Assembly (NCBI GenBank): GCA_964638815.1
Contig: CAZXBB010000026.1
Span: 1-22,201, forward strand
Length of the DNA stretch: 22,201 nucleotides
Reading direction: 5' to 3'
DNA from: CAZXBB01 sp964638815
GTDB taxonomy: Bacteria > Planctomycetota > Phycisphaerae > Phycisphaerales > SM1A02
A program made the position numbers and the translations under genes. Each line of letters opens with the position of its first letter. The stretch's first letter is position 1. The notes below the pieces were generated by a model. The model was not told the DNA's origin. It saw only the letters and a program-made list of their open reading frames with translations, and did no database searches. Shown here piece by piece: positions 13,801-20,253 of the stretch.

Positions 13801-15024
13801 TCAGGAGCCGGGACCTCGGGGGCTTCCGGACTGACCTTCGGACTGACCCCCGAACCGACCCCCGGACTGACCCTCGGACTGACCCTCGGACTGACCCTCG
13901 GACTGACCCCCGAACAGACCCTCGAACAGCTCGACCACGCCCTGCCCGCGCGTCGCGATCGTCTCGTAGATCGCGCGTCCCGCCGCGATGTCGAGCAGCT
14001 CGCGCTTGAGCTTGCTCTCGCCGGCGAAATCGGCCTTGTTGATGACGAACTCGTCCGCGATCTCGAGGATGCCGGCCTTGTCCATCTGCACGGCGTCGCC
14101 CATCCCCGGCACCACGACGACGGCGGTGTTGTCCACGTACGAGCGGATCCGCACCTCGTTCTGGCCGGCGCCGACGGTCTCGATGACGAGCTTGTCGAAG
14201 CCCGCGCCGCCGATCAGGTTCACGACGTCAGGCAGCGTCGCGTAGTCCTCGCCGCGGATGGCGAGCGATCGGTAGAAGACGCTCTCGTCCACCATGTTGA
14301 AGTCGACGCGCAGCCGGTCGCCGAGCAGGGCCCCGTTCGTGATCGGGCTCATCGGGTCGAACGCCACCACCGCGATCCGGTCGCCGCGCCGCACCGCCTC
14401 GGCCGCCATCGCCGCGACCAGCGTACTCTTGCCGGCGCCGGGCGATCCGGTGAGGCCGACGACTCGCGCCGGCCGGCGCATCGGCGCGTCCGGGCGCAGC
14501 TTTCCCTCGTGCGCGAGGCTGATGTCGCGCGCGAGGACGGCCGCGGGGCTGTCGCTCGTGAGCGGCGCGTACGCACGCGTCGCGTCGCGCACGGACCCGA
14601 CGATCTGCTCGAGGCTCGTCCCCGTGTGAAAGAGCTGCCGCACGCCGGCTTCCTTGAGGGCGGCGATGTCCTCCTGCGGGATGATGCCCCCGACGTTGAC
14701 GATCATGTCAGGCCGGCCGAGGTTCCGGCACTCCTCGATGAGCTTCGGGACCAGGACGAGGTGGGAGTTGCTCATCATCGAGCACGCGATGCAGTCGACG
14801 TCCTCGTCGCGGGCCGAGATCGCAAGGCTCCGCGGCGTCTGCCAGAGACCCGAGTAGATCACGTGCACGCCGCTGTCGCGCATCGCGCGCGCGATCAGCT
14901 TGACGCCGCGGTCGTGACCGTCGAGCCCCATCTTGCCGAGCAGCACGCGCGGCCGGTGCGGCAGGTCGCCGCAGAGGTCCCGTTTCTCGATCGCCGTCGT
15001 CGGCTCGGTGGTGTGGCTGGGCAT
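13801..15024 (-). CDS. Cobalamin-binding domain fused to MeaB-type GTPase
   Basis: A 407-residue protein. Residues 24-150 are the B12-binding Rossmann domain of methylmalonyl-CoA-type mutases: KMGLDGHDRG with cobalt-ligand H37, a CSMMSNSH loop where the family has its Ser-x-Leu motif, and VGGIIPQED (111-119). Residues 185-370 are a MeaB/ArgK G3E GTPase: Walker A GSPGAGKS (193-200), FDPMSPITNGALLGDR, IETVGAGQNE (switch region) and NKAD (329-332). MeaB gates cofactor loading and protects the mutase. The order B12 domain-GTPase matches the N-terminal part of IcmF but no mutase domain follows. The region after NKAD is short, lacking the usual MeaB dimerisation arm, and ends in a GQSE repeat. The start at ATG 15024 follows a possible -10. 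Confidence 0.85.
   Translation of the reverse strand: MPSHTTEPTTAIEKRDLCGDLPHRPRVLLGKMGLDGHDRGVKLIARAMRDSGVHVIYSGLWQTPRSLAISARDEDVDCIACSMMSNSHLVLVPKLIEECRNLGRPDMIVNVGGIIPQEDIAALKEAGVRQLFHTGTSLEQIVGSVRDATRAYAPLTSDSPAAVLARDISLAHEGKLRPDAPMRRPARVVGLTGSPGAGKSTLVAAMAAEAVRRGDRIAVVAFDPMSPITNGALLGDRLRVDFNMVDESVFYRSLAIRGEDYATLPDVVNLIGGAGFDKLVIETVGAGQNEVRIRSYVDNTAVVVVPGMGDAVQMDKAGILEIADEFVINKADFAGESKLKRELLDIAAGRAIYETIATRGQGVVELFEGLFGGQSEGQSEGQSEGQSGGRFGGQSEGQSGSPRGPGS
13826..13925. repeat. 12-nt coding minisatellite in the GTPase tail
   Basis: Units of 12 nt such as CTGACCCTCGGA and CTGACCCCCGAA, with point variants, are repeated about eight times. On the minus strand they encode the GQSE/GQSG tail of the cobalamin/GTPase fusion. 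The length is a multiple of three, so copy-number change keeps the frame. Confidence 0.8.
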
Positions 15025-15033
15025 GGGACGGGC

Positions 15034-15050
15034 ATGATAACGTGATAACG
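15034..15050 (-). promoter_or_regulatory. Possible -10 and 8-nt duplication before the cobalamin/GTPase fusion
   Basis: On the minus strand TATCAT (15039-15034; 5 of 6 matches to TATAAT) ends 9 nt before the ATG at 15024. The plus strand shows TGATAACG twice in tandem (15035-15050), so a second -10-like TTATCA lies 8 nt further upstream. No -35 is evident. A transcript from the nearer site would be almost leaderless. Confidence 0.3.
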
Positions 15051-15131
15051 GCGGTTCCCGCGTCGGGGCTCCCCGGTCGGGGTCCGCATATCGTGCCCGC
15101 TGATCCGGAAGGCGCGATCCGGCGCAAGACC

Positions 15132-15137
15132 TATACT
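15132..15137 (+). promoter_or_regulatory. -10 element for argS, nearly leaderless
   Basis: TATACT (5 of 6 matches to TATAAT) ends 7 nt before the ATG at 15145, so transcription would begin at or within a base or two of the start codon. There is no ribosome binding site between them. The -35 region (about 15109-15114) is not recognisable. Confidence 0.4.
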
Positions 15138-15144
15138 CCGCCCC

Positions 15145-17013
15145 ATGGCCACCGAAGCCGCCGCGACATCCGCGGACCCGATCGCGATGCTCGACAGCGC
15201 TCTGCGTGCCGCCATCCACGCGGCGCTCGGCGACGACTTCGCGGACGAGGACCCGGTCATCCGCGCCAGCCAGAACCCCGAGTTCGGCGATTTCCAGGCG
15301 AACTGCGCGATGGCGCTCGCGAAGCGGGTCGGGATGAAGCCGCGCGACGTCGCCGCCAGGATCGTCGAGGCCGCGGACCTCGGCGTCATCGCCGAGCCGC
15401 CCGAGCTCGCGGGACCTGGGTTCATCAACCTGCGGCTCCGGCCGGACGCCCTCGCCCGGATGCTCGGCGCGATGGCCGCGGGCGGCGCCGGGCTCGGCGT
15501 GCCGCCGGACGACGACCCGCACCCGATCGTGATCGACATGTGCGCCGTCAACGTGGCGAAACAGATGCACGTCGGGCACCTGCGGTCAACGATCATCGGC
15601 GACGCGCTCGGACGCGTGCTCGAGCGACGCGGCCGGAAGGTGTACCGCGAGAACCACCTCGGCGACTGGGGGTTGCCGATCGCGATGGTGCTCCACGAGC
15701 TGCGCGAAGCCCGCGTCGACCTCGAGACGCTCGAGCTGGCGGCCCTCGATCGGGCGTACCGCGCGGCGCAGCTCGCCACGAAGGGCGATCCGCGCGGGCT
15801 CGAGGCCGCGCGCGCGCTCGGCGCGGGACCGCACCGCATCGCCGAGCTCGAGGAGCAGAACGCCGGCGCCGCCGAGGCGCTCGAGGCGGCGAAGACCACG
15901 CTCGTCCGCCTCCAGCGCGGCGACCCCGAGCTCGACCGCGACTGGCATCGCCTCATCGACTGCACGCTGCGGGCGCTCTACGAGGCGATCGGGCTGCTCA
16001 ACGTGCGGCTCGGCCCCGAGAACAACCGCGGCGAGTCGTTCTACCGCGACCGGCTCGAGGGCGTCATCGACGCCTGGGTCGGCGCCGGCATCGCGAAGGA
16101 GGACGACGGCGCGCTCGTCGTTCCGTTCGCCGACCGCGAGCGGCCGCTCCTGATCCGCAAGTCCGACGGCGGATTCCTCTACGCCACGACCGACCTGGCC
16201 GCCGTGCGCTACCGCGCGCACGAGCTCGGCGCCGACCGCATCATCTACGTCGTGGACGCCCGTCAGCGCGATCACTTCCGCGACGTCTTCGACGCGGTGC
16301 GTCTGATGGGCTGGGACCGCACGCCGGACGGCGGCCGGGCCGAGCTGATTCACCTGCCCTTCGGCTCGGTGCTCGGCGCGGACAAGCGCCCGCTGAAGAC
16401 CCGTGCCGGCGATAACGTGACGCTCAAGTCGCTGCTCGACGAGGCGTGCGAGCGCGGCGTGGAGGCGGTGCGCGTCCGCGCCGCCGATCCGAAGGCCCCG
16501 ACGCACGGACTGCCCGAGGACGAGCTCGCCGCGACCGGTCGGGCCGTCGGCATCGGCGCGGTCAAGTACGCTGATCTCTCGAACGACCTCGTGCGCGACT
16601 ACGTGTTCGACATGGATCGCATGGTCGCGTTCGAGGGGAACACCGGCCCGTACCTCCAGTACGCGCACGCCCGGATCTGCTCGATCTTCGCGCGCGCCGG
16701 CCTCCCGCTCACCGACGAGATCGCCCCGGAGGACTTCGCGGTCGATGCCCCCGAGGAGAAGACGCTCGCCCTCGTGCTGCTGCGGTACGGCGGGACCGTC
16801 GCCGACGTCGCACGCACCCTCGAGCCGCACCGCCTCTGTGCGTACCTCTACGATCTCGCCGGCGCGTACAGCGCGTTCTACCAGCACTGTCCCGTTCTGA
16901 AGGCGGAAGATCCCGCAATCCGCGACGCGCGACTGGCGTTGTGCAACCTGACGCGGCGCGTCCTCGCCGACGGGCTCGACCTGCTCGGCATCGAAGCGCC
17001 GCGTCGCATGTAG
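15145..17013 (+). CDS. argS: Arginyl-tRNA synthetase
   Basis: A 622-residue class I synthetase that charges tRNA-Arg. Residues about 10-100 form the N-terminal Add1 domain (NPEFGDFQANCAMALAK, GPGFINLRL). The catalytic Rossmann fold carries the HIGH-type motif HVGH at 142-145 within AVNVAKQMHVGHLRST, then ENHLGDWG, FLYATTDLAAVRYR, and DARQRDHFRDVF. The KMSKS equivalent is the relaxed form around GADKRPLKTRAGDNVTL (about 412-428), as usual in ArgRS. The C-terminal anticodon-binding helical domain starts near NTGPYLQYAHARICSI and ends LLGIEAPRRM, the common bacterial ending. Residues about 205-265 form a charged helical segment before the second half of the active site. It appears complete and is followed after 16 nt by the VKOR fusion gene. 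Confidence 0.96.
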   Translation: MATEAAATSADPIAMLDSALRAAIHAALGDDFADEDPVIRASQNPEFGDFQANCAMALAKRVGMKPRDVAARIVEAADLGVIAEPPELAGPGFINLRLRPDALARMLGAMAAGGAGLGVPPDDDPHPIVIDMCAVNVAKQMHVGHLRSTIIGDALGRVLERRGRKVYRENHLGDWGLPIAMVLHELREARVDLETLELAALDRAYRAAQLATKGDPRGLEAARALGAGPHRIAELEEQNAGAAEALEAAKTTLVRLQRGDPELDRDWHRLIDCTLRALYEAIGLLNVRLGPENNRGESFYRDRLEGVIDAWVGAGIAKEDDGALVVPFADRERPLLIRKSDGGFLYATTDLAAVRYRAHELGADRIIYVVDARQRDHFRDVFDAVRLMGWDRTPDGGRAELIHLPFGSVLGADKRPLKTRAGDNVTLKSLLDEACERGVEAVRVRAADPKAPTHGLPEDELAATGRAVGIGAVKYADLSNDLVRDYVFDMDRMVAFEGNTGPYLQYAHARICSIFARAGLPLTDEIAPEDFAVDAPEEKTLALVLLRYGGTVADVARTLEPHRLCAYLYDLAGAYSAFYQHCPVLKAEDPAIRDARLALCNLTRRVLADGLDLLGIEAPRRM

Positions 17014-17029
17014 GCGGAACCCGATCGTC

Positions 17030-18925
17030 ATGAAACAGGCAACGACCGGTAAGCAGCGGCGCCAGCAGCGTCGCGAGGAACTGGAGAAGCGGGCGGCCCG
17101 GCAGGCGCGATGGGCCTCGACGGGCGCCGTGCGGGTCACCGTCGGCGCCGTGCTGCTGCTGATCGCGGCCGGCGCGTCGCTGCTCCTGGCGATTCAGAGT
17201 CTCGGCAGCGTCCCTTTGCCGGGCTGCGGGCTCGAGAGCGCGTGCGGCCGCGCGGTCAACAGCGTCTGGGGGAAGGTCCCCGGCCTCGGCTGGCCGACCT
17301 CCTACGTGGGGGTCGCGTACTTCCTCGGGCTGCTCGCCGCGTGGTTCGCGCGTTCGGGCCTGGTGCCGGCGGCGCTCCGCTGGGTCGTCCGTCTCGGCGC
17401 CGTCGCGTCGATCGTGCTCGTCGGCGCGATGGTGCAGGGCGGTTATCTCTGCCCCTACTGCTTCGCGGTCCACGTCGCGAACTTCACCTTCGCGGCGCTG
17501 CTCGAGATCGGCGGCCGGCGAGTCACGGAGGACGCCGCGCCTCAGCCGAATCCGGGGTTGTCGCTCGGCGTGTTCGCCGGCGGCTTCGTCGTCGCGAGCG
17601 CCGTTCTCGCGTTTGCGCACTTCCGGCACGAGGGCGCGATCCGCGCGTCCGACGAGCGCGATCTCGACGCATCGACGAAGCAGATCGTCGACGGCGCGAA
17701 GGCGCCGGACGGCGAGGCCCCGCCGCCGGGACCGCCCTTCACCGGCCGCTACCGCCTCGGTCCGGAGGAGGCGCCGATCCGCATCGTCATCATCTCGGAC
17801 TACCAGTGCCCCGACTGCCGCCAGATCGAGCAGCAGGCGCGACAGGTGCTCGCGAACCGCGACGACGTTTCGTTCTCCGCCAAACACTTCCCGTTCTGCA
17901 TGGACTGCAACCGGCTCGTGGACGCGAGCCGCAACCTGCACCCGAATGCGTGCTGGGCCGCCCGGGCCGCGGAGACGGCCGGGATGATCGGCGGCAACGA
18001 CGCGTTCTGGAAGATGCACCACTGGCTCTTTGATCGCGGCGGGAGCTTCACCGACGCGGAGATCCCCAGCGGGCTGGTCGAGCTCGGGTTCGATCCCGCG
18101 CCGTTCCTCAGCCGGATGCAGAGCGACGAGCCGCTGCGTCTCGTGCTCGAGGACATCGAGGAAGCGATCGGGCTGGGGCTCCGCCAGACGCCGATGATCT
18201 TCATCAACGGTGTGGAGCTGCTCGGCTGGCGGGCGCCCGACGCGCTCATCAAGGCGGTGGACCAGGTGGCGGCGACGAACCCGCCCGCGCGCACCGCCGC
18301 CTGGGACCGGCCGCCGAACGCGCTCGAGAAGCACATCCGCGACTGGCGTGAGAGCCGCGTCGTCAGCATGCCGCCCGACACCTCGGCCTGGACGCTCGGG
18401 GACGCGAACGCGCCCGGGCAGGTCGTCATCTGGGGCGATTACCAGGAGCCGTACACCGCCGAGCTCGACCGCCGCGTGCGCGCGGTCATCGGCAACGCGC
18501 CGGGCGTGCACTACGCCTTCCGTCACTACCCCATCGACCAGTCGTGCAACGGGGCCGCGTCGCGCACGATGCATCCGAACGCGTGCCGCGCGGCGCAGGC
18601 CGCCGAAGCAGCGGGGCGTCTCGGCGGGGCGGACGTGTACTGGCGCATGCACGAGTGGCTCTTCGCGAACATTCCGACCTTCAGCGACGCCACGCTGCGC
18701 GCCGCGGCCGCGGGGATGGGGCTCGACCCCGACGCGCTCTTCATCGAAATGGAATCCCCCGAGGTCGCCGCCGCGATCAATGAGGACGCGACCGCCGCGA
18801 AGCGACTGGGCCTGACCGGTCTGCCCTTCTTCTGGGTGAACGGAAAGAAGGTGCCGTTCTGGAACCTCGAGGGCGAGCCTCTGCCGGAACGCATCGTGGA
18901 GGAGGCGATGCGGTCGGGCGGGTAG
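17030..18925 (+). CDS. VKOR-DsbA-DsbA fusion; disulfide-forming membrane protein
   Basis: A 631-residue three-part protein. Residues 35-165 are a vitamin K epoxide reductase domain with about four helices, the loop pair C66/C72 and the quinone-proximal CPYC (141-144), spaced as in bacterial VKOR; it passes electrons from thiols to quinone. A linker helix (about 178-198) leads to an extracytoplasmic DsbA-like thioredoxin domain (about 238-415) with CPDC at 260-263 and the cis-Pro in QTPMIF (P388). A second DsbA-like domain (about 448-631) repeats the fold (cis-Pro P599 in GLPFFWVNG) but has EPYT (473-476) where CxxC should be. Both domains share a HPNACxAAxAAE segment, showing an internal duplication. 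The gene starts 16 nt after argS and is probably cotranscribed. Confidence 0.9.
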   Translation: MKQATTGKQRRQQRREELEKRAARQARWASTGAVRVTVGAVLLLIAAGASLLLAIQSLGSVPLPGCGLESACGRAVNSVWGKVPGLGWPTSYVGVAYFLGLLAAWFARSGLVPAALRWVVRLGAVASIVLVGAMVQGGYLCPYCFAVHVANFTFAALLEIGGRRVTEDAAPQPNPGLSLGVFAGGFVVASAVLAFAHFRHEGAIRASDERDLDASTKQIVDGAKAPDGEAPPPGPPFTGRYRLGPEEAPIRIVIISDYQCPDCRQIEQQARQVLANRDDVSFSAKHFPFCMDCNRLVDASRNLHPNACWAARAAETAGMIGGNDAFWKMHHWLFDRGGSFTDAEIPSGLVELGFDPAPFLSRMQSDEPLRLVLEDIEEAIGLGLRQTPMIFINGVELLGWRAPDALIKAVDQVAATNPPARTAAWDRPPNALEKHIRDWRESRVVSMPPDTSAWTLGDANAPGQVVIWGDYQEPYTAELDRRVRAVIGNAPGVHYAFRHYPIDQSCNGAASRTMHPNACRAAQAAEAAGRLGGADVYWRMHEWLFANIPTFSDATLRAAAAGMGLDPDALFIEMESPEVAAAINEDATAAKRLGLTGLPFFWVNGKKVPFWNLEGEPLPERIVEEAMRSGG

Positions 18926-18938
18926 GCCTCCGGGCGTT

Positions 18939-18950
18939 CGGGCTAGCCCG
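18939..18950. repeat. 12-nt palindrome between convergent genes
   Basis: CGGGCTAGCCCG is a perfect palindrome in the 69-nt gap between the VKOR fusion and the second sugar dehydrogenase. It lacks a loop-spaced stem and a T-tract. The same gap carries GTCATGCGCGTC twice (18959-18970 and 18985-18996), the second copy overlapping the dehydrogenase stop. Termination here is possible but not shown. Confidence 0.4.
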
Positions 18951-18994
18951 CTCCGGGTGTCATGCGCGTCCGGACGTCACGGGCGTCATGCGCG

Positions 18995-20233
18995 TCAGCC
19001 GCCGTCGCGCTCGACGACCTGGTAGAGCCGCCCCTTTGTCCCGTTCATGCGATCGAACGCGCACACGTACACCTCGCCGCCGGGCCCGTATCCGAACGAC
19101 GAGATCGACTTCCCCGGTGTCGCGACGATCTCGCGGTGCGCGGTGACTTTGCCGTCCTTGTGGCGCAGTGCCCAGACGCGACCGCTCACGTAGTCGGCGT
19201 AGAGATACGCACCGTGCAGGCGGGGGTTGGCCTTGTCGCGGCAGACGACGCCGCCGGTCACGGAGATGCCCTGGCTGCGCGGGTACTCGACGATCGGATC
19301 GATCATCGGGTCCGCGGGCGTGCCGCTCGCGAAGTCGTGCATGCCTTCGCGGATGTTCCACCCGTAGTTGCCGCCCTTCGTGATGAGATCGATCTCCTCG
19401 TACCGGTTCTGACCGACGTCACCGGCCCACAGCTCCCCGGTCACCGGGTCGAAGCTCATGCGCCAGACGTTGCGCAGCCCGTACGCCCAGATTTCGCCGC
19501 GCGCGCCCGGACGATCGACGAAGGGGTTGTCCGGCGGGATCGCGTAGGCCGTGTCGTCCGACCGGCGGTTGACGTCGATACGCAGGATCGTCGCGAGGAG
19601 CGTCGAGAGATCCTGGCCGTGGCGGTGCGGGTCGTTCGCCGAGCCTCCGTCGCCGAGGCTGAGGTAGAGATAGCCGTCGGGTCCGAACGCGGCCGTCGCG
19701 CCGTTGTGGTTGCCGTCGGGCTGGCCGATCTCGAGGATCACCTCTTCCGGGGTCGCGAGCGCCCGGCCGGGCTCGTCCGTGCGCGTGGTGAACCGCGACA
19801 GCACGCCGCGGCGCGGGTCCGACGCCGTGTAGTACACGAAGAACCGGCCGTTGGTGCGGTAGTCCGGGTGGAACGCCAGCGTCAACAGACCTTCCTCGTT
19901 GTGCCTGTCGCGCACCTGCTCGCGTATGTCGAGGAAGACCTCGGCCCTCTCGACATCCGGCCGATTCTCGAAGACGAGTATCCGCCCGGCCTGCTCGACG
20001 ACGAAGATCCGGTTGGTGCCGTCGTCGGGAACCTGCAGATCGACGGGTCGCGTGAAGGTCAGACGCGGAAACGCCGGACGCAGTTCCGCCAGCGGCAGTC
20101 CGGCGGCGGCGGCGCCGTCGTCGCGGACCGGCGCGATGGGCTCCGGGGGGAAGCCGGCGTCGCACGAGGCGAACGGGACGGCGGCCAGGAGCGCGAGCGC
20201 GACGGCGACGGTGCGAGCACTGATCTTCCTCAT
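18995..20233 (-). CDS. PQQ-type sugar dehydrogenase, probable lipoprotein
   Basis: A 412-residue exported GSDH/YliI-family propeller, paralogous to the one at 2106-3470 but without a dockerin tail. Residues 1-23 form a signal sequence ending PFASC, so C24 may be lipidated (Phe at -3 is unusual for a lipobox). Family hallmarks are H176 in GNHNGA, the GYLYLSLGDGGSANDPH loop, EIWAYGLRNVWRMSF with the cofactor-binding Arg, WAGDVGQNRYEEI, and GGNYGWNIREG. It should oxidise a sugar or polyol in the periplasm with PQQ. The frame is open to 20380, but those residues are antisense to the comEC 3' end; ATG 20233 gives a clean signal peptide and lies 20 nt after the comEC stop, suggesting cotranscription. 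Confidence 0.88.
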   Translation of the reverse strand: MRKISARTVAVALALLAAVPFASCDAGFPPEPIAPVRDDGAAAAGLPLAELRPAFPRLTFTRPVDLQVPDDGTNRIFVVEQAGRILVFENRPDVERAEVFLDIREQVRDRHNEEGLLTLAFHPDYRTNGRFFVYYTASDPRRGVLSRFTTRTDEPGRALATPEEVILEIGQPDGNHNGATAAFGPDGYLYLSLGDGGSANDPHRHGQDLSTLLATILRIDVNRRSDDTAYAIPPDNPFVDRPGARGEIWAYGLRNVWRMSFDPVTGELWAGDVGQNRYEEIDLITKGGNYGWNIREGMHDFASGTPADPMIDPIVEYPRSQGISVTGGVVCRDKANPRLHGAYLYADYVSGRVWALRHKDGKVTAHREIVATPGKSISSFGYGPGGEVYVCAFDRMNGTKGRLYQVVERDGG

Positions 20234-20253
20234 GCGGTGATGGTAGCCGCCGC

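Noticed and set aside
13731..14009. Plus-strand frame with repeated TDPR units, resembling a repeat protein
   Set aside because: It is the complement of the GQSE-encoding minisatellite; the minus-strand frame continues from a genuine GTPase domain.
14895..15965. 356-codon minus-strand Ser/Arg-rich frame
   Set aside because: Antisense to argS and out of frame with the cobalamin/GTPase fusion; low-complexity Ser/Arg composition typical of GC-rich shadows.
16709..18652. 647-codon minus-strand open frame
   Set aside because: Antisense to argS and the VKOR fusion, both of which have unmistakable family motifs.
18939..18950. Palindrome considered as an intrinsic terminator
   Set aside because: Only 12 nt with no loop and no following T-tract; kept as a repeat only.
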